From the NCBI RefSeq assembly GCF_000378165.1, contig NZ_KB899342.1, forward strand, positions 1 through 64,000: 64,000 nt of DNA, written 5' to 3'. Below are positions 55,103 through 63,478 of this stretch, piece by piece. The notes under the pieces were generated by a model, which saw only the letters and a program-made list of their open reading frames with translations, had not been told where the DNA came from and ran no database searches. Made by a program: the position numbers and the translations under genes. Within the stretch, counting starts at the first letter, position 1. Every line of letters starts with the position of its first letter. Source of the DNA: Saccharibacter floricola DSM 15669. Its GTDB lineage: Bacteria; Pseudomonadota; Alphaproteobacteria; Acetobacterales; Acetobacteraceae.

Positions 55103-56184
55103 AAAAGTGGATGCATCAGGCTTTTATCTATGGGGCTTTGATGATTGGGCTGGTTTGGGGTGGCGTTATGCCGTCCCAAGCACGCTCCGCACCGTTACCC
55201 GTGCGGGTCGTCGTGGTGACGACGTTTGAGATTGGTCATGATACGGGCGATATTCCCGGAGAATTTCAAAATTGGGTTGAAAAACTCCCCTTGTCACAGA
55301 CTATCTCTGCGCCTGGAACAGAGCATGAGCTGTTGCGCTATAACCCTCAGCTTCATGTGCTAGGGATGGTCAGTGGTGAAGGGCCAACGCATATGGCGGC
55401 GGCGATAACGGCTCTCGCGTTAGACCCGCGCTTTGACCTCCGGCATGCGTATTTCGTGCTGGCAGGCATTGCTGGCATGAACCCTCACGCGGGCACGGTT
55501 GCGTCTGCGGCGTGGGCAGGTCATGTGGTGAATGGTGGGGAGGCTCATCTGATTGATCCACGTGAAACGCCAGCTTCGTGGCCAGATGGCTTTACACCCG
55601 TGCAGGGGAGTGTTCCCAATGAGCGGCCACGTCCGCCGCTCCATTCCATTGCTGGAGATATGGCGTTTACGCTGCGTCCTTCCCTTGTGCAGTGGGCTTA
55701 TGGACTGACTAAGGATGTGCCGATGCCAGATAATGCAGCTCTGGAGGCTGTTCGTCAGACATATCATATGTTTCCTGAAGCGCTCAAAAAGCCTCATGTG
55801 ATGATCGGTGATACGCTCTCTGCTGAAACCTTCTGGGTTGGAGGCCGTATGAACGATTGGGCTGAGCGCTGGGTGAGCTATTGGACAGATGGCCAAGGCA
55901 AGATGGTAACCACTGCAGAAGAGGATATCGCGCTCTGTCAGGCGCTCACTCTTCAGGGGAAAGCGGGGCGTGTTGATCCACAGCGTATCTTGATACTTCG
56001 TTCTGCAAGTAATTTCGATATGCCTCCTTCCGGTAAAGCCCCGGCGGACATGCTGGCGGCTGAAGCGCATGAAGAAGGATTTGTAGGGTTAAAAGCCTCG
56101 ACCGATGCTGCTTATGAGGCGGCTAGCCCTGTTGTGCGTGAGCTTGCGACGCACTGGGCGCGTTACAAAACACAGGTTCCTTAA
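55099..56184 (+). CDS. Purine nucleoside permease (NUP family), exported
   Basis: 361 residues, signal peptide (MIGLVWGGVMPSQARS), then VRVVVVTTFEIGHDTGDIPG, GMVSGEGPTHMAAAITALAL and ILRSASNFDMPPSGKAP, the NUP signature first described in yeasts. Despite the name the fold is related to nucleoside phosphorylases, so it may bind or cleave purine nucleosides in the periplasm rather than form a pore. ATGA-coupled to the adenosine deaminase, together suggesting capture of extracellular purine nucleosides. Confidence 0.85.
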   Translation: MKKWMHQAFIYGALMIGLVWGGVMPSQARSAPLPVRVVVVTTFEIGHDTGDIPGEFQNWVEKLPLSQTISAPGTEHELLRYNPQLHVLGMVSGEGPTHMAAAITALALDPRFDLRHAYFVLAGIAGMNPHAGTVASAAWAGHVVNGGEAHLIDPRETPASWPDGFTPVQGSVPNERPRPPLHSIAGDMAFTLRPSLVQWAYGLTKDVPMPDNAALEAVRQTYHMFPEALKKPHVMIGDTLSAETFWVGGRMNDWAERWVSYWTDGQGKMVTTAEEDIALCQALTLQGKAGRVDPQRILILRSASNFDMPPSGKAPADMLAAEAHEEGFVGLKASTDAAYEAASPVVRELATHWARYKTQVP

Positions 56185-56202
56185 GAAGAGACTGTGGAAG
56201 GT

Positions 56203-56239
56203 GACTGTAGGAGCTTTTATGCTTCTACAGTCGCTTTTT
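56203..56239 (+). terminator. Terminator after the adenosine deaminase-NUP operon
   Basis: GACTGTAGGAGC (56203-56214) pairs with GCTTCTACAGTC (56221-56232), one G-U pair, then GC and TTTTT. Confidence 0.9.
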
Positions 56240-56359
56240 GAGACTGCTTAAATCCACATAAGTTTGTGATAATTCCGAACTGATGTTTTCATAACGCAGG
56301 CGTTTACTAGCGCCGCATCATTCCCAAGAGATGTCGTTCAGGAGAATAATGCGGCAACG

Positions 56360-57553
56360 TTAGTAGCGTGGTTTAGGGAACTCGTCTTCGCTCCAGTCTC
56401 CCAATGACCAATTGTGACGGAGGGTGACAGCGAGCTCTTCCAACGTGTCATCCATAATAGCGGCACGGATTTGGCGCATCAGGCGCTGGTAATACGCTAG
56501 ATTATGTAAGGTGAGCAGCATCGGGCCGAGCATTTCGTTGGCTCGGAAGAGATGGTGCAAATAAGCGCGCGAATAACGACCTGCCATTGGGCTGTCATCA
56601 TCGGGAGAGAGGGGGCGTGTATCCTCCGCAAAACGTGCATTACGCAGATTCATCGTGCCGCGTTCTGTATAGGCGCGTGCGGTACGGCCGGCACGTGAAG
56701 GCATCACACAATCGAACATATCGCAGCCGCGCATGATGGCACCAAGGAGGTCATCCGGTGTGCCAACGCCCATGAGATAGCGGGGTTGGTCATCCGGTAG
56801 CATAGGGGTGGTGTAATCCAGCGTGGAAAACATCAGCTCCTGCCCTTCACCAACGGCGAGGCCACCGATAGCATAGCCTTCAAAGCCAATATCACGCAGA
56901 GCTTTGGCAGAACGCTCGCGAAGCTCTTGCTCTGTTCCGCCTTGAACAATACCAAATTGCCCATAGCCGGGACGGGCCGTGAAGGCGTCGCGTGAGCGAG
57001 CAGCCCAGCGCATAGAGCGTTCCATAGAGGCTTCCAGCACCTCTTTTGTGGCGGGGAGGGCCGGGCATTCATCGAAAGCCATGGTAATGGTAGCATCCAG
57101 CTTAAACTGGATGTCTGTCGAGCTTTCGGGTGTCAGATGATGTTTGCTGCCGTCGATATGGGAGCGGAAGGTCACGCCATCTTCAGTCAGTTTGCGCAAT
57201 GGGCCGAGCGACATCACCTGAAAGCCGCCCGAGTCGGTCAGGATAGGGCCAGGCCAGTCCATCATTCGGTGCAACCCACCTAAACGCTGTACGCGCTCGG
57301 CTGTAGGCCGAAGCATGAGGTGATAGGTGTTGCCTAAGACGATTCCCGCACCAGTTGAGCGAACCGAGTCCATCGTTATCCCCTTCACGGTGCCGACAGT
57401 GCCGACAGGCATGAAGGTAGGGGTGGGGACAGATCCATGGCGTGTGTGCAGCCAGCCGGCACGTGCTTTGCCAGATTGAGTCTCTTTCTGCCAGGTCATG
57501 TGATCCGCTGGCGTTAAGTTAGGGCGAGGAGCGTCAGAGGGGTTGCGGGTCAT
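56360..57553 (-). CDS. tgt: tRNA-guanine transglycosylase lacking the zinc cysteines
   Basis: 397 residues from ATG 57553 (ATGA overlap with queA). Active site intact: D107 in [10 protein letters not shown] and nucleophile D281 in [15 protein letters not shown] and [10 protein letters not shown] bind preQ1. The usual C-x-C-x2-C zinc motif before [10 protein letters not shown] is replaced by D319-D-S321-P-M-A324; only the histidine ligand (H350, TLHNL) remains. The enzyme exchanges G34 for preQ1 in tRNA. Loss of the zinc ligands is unusual; the rest of the fold appears normal. Confidence 0.93.
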   Translation of the reverse strand: MTRNPSDAPRPNLTPADHMTWQKETQSGKARAGWLHTRHGSVPTPTFMPVGTVGTVKGITMDSVRSTGAGIVLGNTYHLMLRPTAERVQRLGGLHRMMDWPGPILTDSGGFQVMSLGPLRKLTEDGVTFRSHIDGSKHHLTPESSTDIQFKLDATITMAFDECPALPATKEVLEASMERSMRWAARSRDAFTARPGYGQFGIVQGGTEQELRERSAKALRDIGFEGYAIGGLAVGEGQELMFSTLDYTTPMLPDDQPRYLMGVGTPDDLLGAIMRGCDMFDCVMPSRAGRTARAYTERGTMNLRNARFAEDTRPLSPDDDSPMAGRYSRAYLHHLFRANEMLGPMLLTLHNLAYYQRLMRQIRAAIMDDTLEELAVTLRHNWSLGDWSEDEFPKPRY

Positions 57554-58608
57554 GAAGAACGTTCCAAAAGGCAAGCATCACCGTAGGAATAGAAGCGCAT
57601 TCCCTCGGCAATGGCACGGTGATAGGCCGCTTGCATGGTTGTCGTGCCGCTAAAAGCACATACCAGCATAAAAAGCGTTGAGCGGGGGAGGTGAAAGTTG
57701 GTCATTAAGGTATCAACGCAACGGAAGCGGTAGCCGGGCTTGATAAAGATGGAGGTTTCGCCCGTCCAAGGCTGCACGGTTCCATCCTCATCGGTTGCGC
57801 TTTCAAGGAGCCGAAGCGTGGTCGTGCCAACGGCGACAATGCGCCCCCCGCGTTTCTTCGTGTCATTAATTGCTTGAGCCGTTTGGGCATCAATCCGGCC
57901 CCATTCTGCGTGCATTTTATGCTCTGCAATGGTGGAGCGCACGGGGAGGAACGTGCCCGCCCCGACATGCAACGTTAGTGTGCGTTGTTCAATGCCGCGT
58001 TGGCGCAGTTGAGAGAGCAGCTCATCAGTAAAATGCAGCCCTGCTGTAGGAGCGGCGACAGCCCCGCGATAACGAGAGAAGATGGTGCGATAATCGCTAT
58101 CATCGTCCAATGTTGGGCCATGAGGACGGTCAATATAAGGGGGGAGGGCGAGAGCGGCGGTGCGCTCTAAGAAAGCATCAAATGCATCACCTTCGACAGA
58201 AAAACGGAGGGTAACAGCACCATCGCCCTCATTAGCGACGACCGTTGCAGTTACCTCATCGTCACCGAACTGAAGCGTATCATTTTCTTTCAGTTTCCGC
58301 GCATTACGAGCGAGTGCGTGCCATTCCCCCTCTGGGAGAATACGGTCAAGGGTAATTCCGATTTTTGCGGCTCCGCGCGTGGCTTCCAACTTGGCACGGA
58401 TGACTTCCGTATTATTTGCAACGAGAAGATCACCTTCCTTTAACAGACTAGGAAGGTCGCGTATTTGGTGCAGGCTGAGCTCTGCCCCTTCTGTTGCTAG
58501 AGGTGGTTGTACATGCAAAAGCCGAGCAGCTTCGCGCGGGCGAGCAGGCTCTGTCGCGATATGGGTACGAGGAAGGTCGAAATCGAAGGAGGCAAGGTCA
58601 TCAGTCAT
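57550..58608 (-). CDS. queA: S-adenosylmethionine:tRNA ribosyltransferase-isomerase
   Basis: 352 residues from ATG 58608. [46 protein letters not shown] and [17 protein letters not shown] are QueA signatures. It adds the epoxycyclopentane ring to preQ1 in tRNA, the step between Tgt and QueH. Overlaps tgt by 4 bases; 75 bases downstream of mlaC on the same strand. Confidence 0.96.
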   Translation of the reverse strand: MTDDLASFDFDLPRTHIATEPARPREAARLLHVQPPLATEGAELSLHQIRDLPSLLKEGDLLVANNTEVIRAKLEATRGAAKIGITLDRILPEGEWHALARNARKLKENDTLQFGDDEVTATVVANEGDGAVTLRFSVEGDAFDAFLERTAALALPPYIDRPHGPTLDDDSDYRTIFSRYRGAVAAPTAGLHFTDELLSQLRQRGIEQRTLTLHVGAGTFLPVRSTIAEHKMHAEWGRIDAQTAQAINDTKKRGGRIVAVGTTTLRLLESATDEDGTVQPWTGETSIFIKPGYRFRCVDTLMTNFHLPRSTLFMLVCAFSGTTTMQAAYHRAIAEGMRFYSYGDACLLERSS

Positions 58609-58683
58609 GGCGCTGCTTCTGTAGGCTGGAGAAGAAGGTTCATCAACCCTCTTCTCGCTCTTCCTCACGATTTATGCCGGATG

Positions 58684-59292
58684 TTAATGCCTTAAGGCTG
58701 CGTTATAGGCGATTTGATGCTTCAAAGCATCGATCATAACCTGCACTTTCCCACCGTTACGTGTGAGGAAAGCCGTATAGTCGCTACGCTGTGTCATGCG
58801 CATGCTTGCCCCTTCCCCGTAAAGGTCAACCACCTTAGGTGGGGTGCCAGCAACTACCGTGGTGAGCGTGATATCTGGCTGGTGGGGACGACGCACAAGG
58901 AGAGACACTTTCTCTCCTGCAGGCGTCGGTACACTACCGAGCAGCTGCAATGAGACATCTTGATAATGCCCCATTTGATTGGTGACGGCGTTTAGTAGCA
59001 CGCGCTCGAAAAGTTGCAGATACTCTTTTTGTTGCTCAGGGGTGGCGACGCGCCAATAGCGCCCTAAAACATAACGGCCGATTCCCGCAATATCGACGTT
59101 CTTGCGCAAAAGAGGGAGAAGCTCCTCATATTTTTTATCCGTTGATACATTGGCATTTAAAATATGGGCGAGCTGCCCTCCAAAAGAGCTGACGAAGTCC
59201 GTTGCAGGAGTTGCAAGAGCTAGGCTTGGAACGAAGCTTAGCAGGCAGGCCGTTCCGAGAATGGTGCGGCGTGTAAGACGGCGAAGCATCAT
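58684..59292 (-). CDS. mlaC: MlaC-family phospholipid-binding protein
   Basis: 202 residues from ATG 59292, with GGGAG 8 bases upstream. Signal peptide (ILGTACLLSFVPSLALA), then the MlaC/Ttg2D fold: LLRKNVDIAGIGRYVLGRYW, QKEYLQLFERVLLNAVTNQM and VVDLYGEGASMRMTQRSDY. It shuttles phospholipids across the periplasm between MlaA and the MlaFEDB complex. Follows mlaA by 60 bases. Confidence 0.9.
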   Translation of the reverse strand: MMLRRLTRRTILGTACLLSFVPSLALATPATDFVSSFGGQLAHILNANVSTDKKYEELLPLLRKNVDIAGIGRYVLGRYWRVATPEQQKEYLQLFERVLLNAVTNQMGHYQDVSLQLLGSVPTPAGEKVSLLVRRPHQPDITLTTVVAGTPPKVVDLYGEGASMRMTQRSDYTAFLTRNGGKVQVMIDALKHQIAYNAALRH

Positions 59293-59352
59293 AGGGATTC
59301 TCCCGGTAAAAACCTGTCGCAAAGGAAGGGGTAAAAGAAATAAATTGTTTCG

Positions 59353-60156
59353 TTAGTACCAGTCAGGAACTGTAGCACGATTATCGGCTTTAAGGGCATC
59401 AATATCGCTTTGGCGTTTCTGCTGCCAAGCGCTGCGCATAAAAGCGTATGGGTCAAGGCTTTGATGTTCCAGCTGATCAAGCTGGTCGATTTGGTTAGAG
59501 AAGTTATTGAAATCCCCAAGAATATTATAGGCCCAGTTGAAGTCGATGAGGCCATAACCGCTTGGAACATAGTTAATAGGAACGAGAGCCTGCCCAAGAG
59601 CATAGCCGATGGAGTCACGGAAGTTGCTAGGGCCAATGCCGGGGAGGAAGACATAAGGGCCTGATTTAATACCCCAGACGCCCATCGTCATACCGGGATC
59701 CGTTGTGTGATTCTTATAGCTGGTAAAGCTCGCCACATCAAAGAATCCAGCGACACCAGCGCTCATATTAATGAGAAAGCGCATGAATGAGTCACCGGCA
59801 CGGCGTGGCTTTCCAGCGCCGACATCGGAAAAGAAGGTTGATGGCTGGCCCCATGTTTCGTTCACATTATCAACAGTGTTACGAAAAAATTTGGGAACAT
59901 TGTCCCGCCAGGCCTTTCCCATGGGGCGAAGGGCGAATTTATAAGCCACCATGTTGACCAAAAACATCTTACGGTTCAGCGGTTCGTAAGGGTCATTGGC
60001 GGCTTTATAATCTTCAAGCGCTTCAGGATCTTTAGGAGGGGGGTTGCGAAGGGAGCCGCACGCACCAACACTTAGAAGAGCGAGACAACCGGCCAGAGCG
60101 CGGGTTGCACTGGTTTTGCTTCGTTTGCGCTGCATTATGCTGCGTGTGCACGCCAT
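59353..60156 (-). CDS. mlaA: MlaA/VacJ outer-membrane lipoprotein
   Basis: 267 residues. Lipobox LLSVGACGSLRN; core DPYEPLNRKMFLVNMVAYKF, RDNVPKFFRNTVDNVNETWG, FLPGIGPSNFRDSIGYAL typical of MlaA. It extracts misplaced phospholipids from the outer leaflet and passes them to MlaC. AGGAG 7 bases before the ATG at 60156. First gene of mlaA-mlaC, perhaps continuing into queA-tgt. The MlaFED genes are not in the window. Confidence 0.93.
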   Translation of the reverse strand: MACTRSIMQRKRSKTSATRALAGCLALLSVGACGSLRNPPPKDPEALEDYKAANDPYEPLNRKMFLVNMVAYKFALRPMGKAWRDNVPKFFRNTVDNVNETWGQPSTFFSDVGAGKPRRAGDSFMRFLINMSAGVAGFFDVASFTSYKNHTTDPGMTMGVWGIKSGPYVFLPGIGPSNFRDSIGYALGQALVPINYVPSGYGLIDFNWAYNILGDFNNFSNQIDQLDQLEHQSLDPYAFMRSAWQQKRQSDIDALKADNRATVPDWY

Positions 60157-60526
60157 GTTGCTGCCGCTCCTGTTCTAATCAGATCCATATGCGAGTAGTT
60201 CGGTGGTTATATCCTTAAAAGGGCAGGATAGGAAACTGTTTTCCAACAAGAAAAGATACTTGCCGTTTCTGCGCCTTTGCAGATCGGCGCGAACCGTCTG
60301 CTCAATCATTATATTGCATATTGTGGGGAGCTGCACACCCCCTAAATCGACAGATGATGATGCAGGTGGAGCGAGGAGGGGTGGGGGATTGCATTTTCTT
60401 TCCGTTTGGGTGTCAGTAGTGGCCATATAACGTTTTAACTACGTGTCTAATCGTTGCAGGGTGAATGCTTGTCGTAACGTATTCGGCATTAGGGTGATAA
60501 CGTTGGTCATGAAGTAGGGGGAGATT
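60157..60526. other. Divergent intergenic region, no gene recognised
   Basis: About 370 bases between mlaA (-) and the aldose epimerase (+), so it should hold both promoters. Two overlapping antisense open frames (60175-60426 minus, 60203-60430 plus) are present but neither looks like a known protein. Confidence 0.4.
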
Positions 60527-61690
60527 ATGTCTCGTTTCTTCAGCAGTCGCCAATGGCTGTTGTCTTTTTCCGCTTTAGCTTTGGGGGCTTCTCTTAGTGG
60601 TGCTGCTTACGCACATCCACGGGTGCAAGTCTCAACAGTATCTACCCTCCCTAATGGAAAAGCTGTTAAGGCTGTTACGCTGACGAATGATCACGGCTTA
60701 AAAGTGCGTGTTTTAACCTATGGTGGCATTTTGCAGTCCGTTGAAGTGCCAGACCGTCAGGGTAAAGTGGAGAATGTCGCTCTCGGCTTCCCGACGGTGG
60801 AGGGCTATGCTGCTAATAATGCAGACCCTCATTTTGGTGGAATTCTAGGCCGTGTTGCCAATCGTATTAACAATGCAAGCTTTACCCTTGAGGGGAAGCA
60901 ATATCATACATCGGTAAACAACCCACCTTATACGCTTCATGGTGGGGCTGAGAGTTTTGATCGCAAGCTTTGGGTGATTGATGACACTGGGCATAACCGC
61001 AAAGGCGCTTATGTGACGTTGCGTTTGGTGAGCCCGGATGGGGATCAAGGGTTCCCAGGGAAGCTGACAACAAAGGCTACGTATAGCCTGAGCGCTGATG
61101 ATAGCTTAACATTGAGCTTCAAAGCGAAGACGTCAGCACCGACGGTGGTTAATCTATCAACGCATAACTACTGGAACCTGAATGGCGAAGGTTCTGGCAC
61201 GGTGGAGCCAGAAATCGTACAGATTTTTGCCGATCGTTATGTGCAGACAGACCAGAACTCGATCCCAACGGGTCAGTTCGCTTCCGTGGATAATAGCCCA
61301 CTTGATTTCCGAACTCCTCATACAGTGGGTGAACGTTTGCGTAGTAATGATCCGCAGATGTTGGGGCCACGTGGCTATGACAAATGCCTGATCATTAACG
61401 GAGAGACAGAGTCGCATGAAATGCGTCTTGCCGCCCGCGTGCAGGACCCTCGTTCTGGCCGTATGATGGAAATTACGACCAATCAGCCAGGGATGCAGTT
61501 CTATTCAAGCAATTCCATTGATGGCCGTTATGTTGGACCTTCTGGGAACACCTATCGTCAAGGTGATGCACTGGCTTTTGAGCCGGAACATTTTCCCGAT
61601 AGCCCTAACCAGCCAAACTTTCCAAGCGTTGAGCTGAAACCAGGTCAAACCTACCGTTCTGCGATGACGTTCCATTTCTCGCACGACTAA
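60527..61690 (+). CDS. Exported aldose 1-epimerase (GalM family)
   Basis: 387 residues with a signal peptide (FSALALGASLSGAAYA). GalM fold: GGILGRVANRINNASF, PYTLHGGAESFDRKLW, catalytic histidine in NLSTHNYWNLNG and catalytic glutamate in AFEPEHFPDSPNQ. It interconverts alpha and beta anomers of hexoses, here in the periplasm, which fits an organism oxidising sugars at the outer face of its membrane. Single gene, AGGGGGAG upstream. Confidence 0.92.
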   Translation: MSRFFSSRQWLLSFSALALGASLSGAAYAHPRVQVSTVSTLPNGKAVKAVTLTNDHGLKVRVLTYGGILQSVEVPDRQGKVENVALGFPTVEGYAANNADPHFGGILGRVANRINNASFTLEGKQYHTSVNNPPYTLHGGAESFDRKLWVIDDTGHNRKGAYVTLRLVSPDGDQGFPGKLTTKATYSLSADDSLTLSFKAKTSAPTVVNLSTHNYWNLNGEGSGTVEPEIVQIFADRYVQTDQNSIPTGQFASVDNSPLDFRTPHTVGERLRSNDPQMLGPRGYDKCLIINGETESHEMRLAARVQDPRSGRMMEITTNQPGMQFYSSNSIDGRYVGPSGNTYRQGDALAFEPEHFPDSPNQPNFPSVELKPGQTYRSAMTFHFSHD

Positions 61691-61714
61691 AGGTTAGGCT
61701 TTTTGCTTGATTTT

Positions 61715-61752
61715 TTGAGGGACTGTTCATTGAGAAATGGGTAGTCCCTCAA
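61715..61752 (+). terminator. Hairpin after the aldose epimerase gene
   Basis: TTGAGGGACT (61715-61724) and AGTCCCTCAA (61743-61752) form a perfect 10-bp stem with an 18-nt loop, 25 bases after the stop; the T-run is weak. Confidence 0.55.
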
Positions 61753-61810
61753 CTGTTTTAGGACTCTATCCACATTTTTCCCGCATATGCGCACAGAGTG
61801 ATGCCCGGAT

Positions 61811-61832
61811 CTATCCCCGAAATTGGGGATAA
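61811..61832. repeat. TTATCCCC-type palindrome, copy 1
   Basis: CTATCCCC, GAAATT, GGGGATAA. The 7-bp inner arms are perfect; the right arm is identical to copies 2 and 3. Confidence 0.75.
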
Positions 61833-62556
61833 GTTTTTACGCTTGGGTACCGTGGCTGTGGTGGATATGTTTGTTGGGAGGAGAGCGGGAAGAGTTCCGG
61901 TCATTTATGGTGGTTTCAGTCTTACAAAGCTTCTTGCTGAGCCCATTATGGGGTTGAGTATATAGATGTGCCGCAGCGTTCATTGGGCCTCTGATAGAAA
62001 AAAGCCGAGCTTAGGACGAGCCCTTCACTATAAGGGCGTTGTGGGAAAGGCGATGAGGTATGGCTTTTCTGTATTGCCGCTACCAGTGACGATCCTCTCA
62101 ATGTGCTTCAAGATCTGGGAATATGATCCGCACAGGTGTGGTGCTCTGCGCAACGTTCTTACTAAAGCAGGTTACGAGCGGCATGGTAGCGTATGAGGGG
62201 TGTGGCGCGTTTGTGTGTCGTCGGAAAGGCTCGGCTTGAGGCGATGTTGATATGGTTGTCAGGTCTTACAAACGAGTGTGCTCTTATGGGCCACTCTTAA
62301 ATACAAAAATAAGAGATAACGCTGACCATAATTCAATTAATTTTGCCTCAATGGGTATTGGAGGCTTGTGGTTATGATGTGCAATCTTCCATTAAAGATA
62401 TAGTCATATCCAAGCATACAGCCCCTGTGCATAGCCAGCATATCAGATAATATGGAAAATTGGTGATGGGTCGTTATCTGTACCCATAGGGCCTATATCA
62501 TACTGCTGAAATTACCCACAAACTTTCCACAGGAAATCCCTTAAAAGCACGCGATC

Positions 62557-62579
62557 TTATCCCCCATTTATGGGGATAA
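62557..62579. repeat. TTATCCCC-type palindrome, copy 2
   Basis: TTATCCCC, CATTTAT, GGGGATAA: perfect 8-bp arms, 7-base centre. Confidence 0.8.
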
Positions 62580-62651
62580 CAGCATGGGGAGCCATCAAGG
62601 CAGTGAGAGTGTTTTTTGTCCCCAAAGTTCTACACGGGGTGATCCCCCGGT

Positions 62652-62673
62652 TTATCCTCTTTTTTGGGGATAA
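62652..62673. repeat. TTATCCCC-type palindrome, copy 3
   Basis: TTATCCTC, TTTTTT, GGGGATAA: one mismatch in the arms, 6-base centre. It ends 15 bases from the cysE stop. Confidence 0.75.
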
Positions 62674-62687
62674 CTTGCCTTACACCA

Positions 62688-63467
62688 TCACTCGGGTGGG
62701 GTGAGCTTAATAATACGTGCGGGATTTCCGACGGCCGTAGCGTGTGGAGGAATATCCTCTAAAACAACGGACGCTGCACCGATCCGGGCATGAGCGCCGA
62801 TTTCCAAACGGCCGAGCACTTTCGCGCCCGCACCAATCATAGCGCCGTGACGAATAATTGGATGACGATCTCCTTTTTTCTTCCCTGTGCCGCCAAGGGT
62901 GACATTTTGGAAGAGGGAGACATTGTCTTCCACAATGGTGGTCTCGCCAATGACAATGCCTGTGCCATGGTCAATGCTCATCCGGCGGCCAAGCTGTGCC
63001 CCGGGATGAATATCAATACCGAAGCGTTCATTAACCCGACTCTGTAAATGATAGGCCAAAGGGCGCCGGCCTTGGTGCCAGAGATGGTGGGCAATGCGAT
63101 GCGCTTGGAGAGCTTGCCATCCTTTAAAGAACAGAAAAGGTGTGGTCAGGTCTGGGCAGGCAGGGTCTCGTTCAAAGGTGGCGAGAATATCCGCAGCGGC
63201 AGAAAAGATAATGGCCGGCTCATCAGCAAGGCTCTCGGCAACGAGGCGCGTTAGAGTCGGTTCTGTCATCGCACGATCGGTCAGTTTGGTGCCGAGTAGC
63301 GAGGCTAAGGCCGAGGCAAAGTCAGCATGATCGCAGATATTAACAGCAAAAAGATCGCGAATGAGTGTGTCAGAGCACCCGCAAGCTTCAGACTGCATCC
63401 GTGCCCAAAGTGCATCAAGGTCTGGATCGTAGGTGGAGCTTAGCGATAAGGAATGATGATCACGCAT
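62688..63467 (-). CDS. cysE: Serine O-acetyltransferase
   Basis: 259 residues. Helical N-terminal domain (~1-145) and a left-handed beta-helix of hexapeptide repeats: IDIHPGAQLGRRMSIDHGTG, VIGETTIVEDNVSLFQNVTL, IGAGAKVLGRLEIGAHARIG, ending AVGNPARIIKL. It makes O-acetylserine for cysteine synthesis. The C-terminal tail that mediates cysteine synthase binding is short. It follows the UbiH-type gene by about 11 bases on the same strand. Confidence 0.95.
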   Translation of the reverse strand: MRDHHSLSLSSTYDPDLDALWARMQSEACGCSDTLIRDLFAVNICDHADFASALASLLGTKLTDRAMTEPTLTRLVAESLADEPAIIFSAAADILATFERDPACPDLTTPFLFFKGWQALQAHRIAHHLWHQGRRPLAYHLQSRVNERFGIDIHPGAQLGRRMSIDHGTGIVIGETTIVEDNVSLFQNVTLGGTGKKKGDRHPIIRHGAMIGAGAKVLGRLEIGAHARIGAASVVLEDIPPHATAVGNPARIIKLTPPE

Positions 63468-63478
63468 AGACGATGTCT

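Larger units (their letters stand above)
61691..62687. other. 1-kb gene-free region with repeated palindromes and DnaA-like 9-mers
   Basis: No convincing coding frame (the longest, 61966-62196, has no recognisable features). The region holds a 10-bp-stem hairpin after galM (61715-61752), three TTATCCCC/GGGGATAA-type palindromes, DnaA-like 9-mers CTATCCACA (61766-61774), TTACCCACA (62512-62520) and CTTTCCACA (62523-62531), an AT-rich stretch (~62295-62460), and hairpins GCCTCAAT/ATTGGAGGC (62345-62365) and ATGGGT/ACCCAT (62466-62487). It could be a replication origin, a regulatory/ncRNA locus or both. See findings. Confidence 0.5.

Noticed and set aside
60175-60430. Overlapping frames on both strands upstream of mlaA
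   Set aside because: They mask each other, carry no domain signal and occupy a divergent promoter region.
61966-62196. 76-codon open frame inside the 1-kb gene-free region
   Set aside because: No ribosome site, no recognisable motif, and composition unlike neighbouring proteins; more likely chance.
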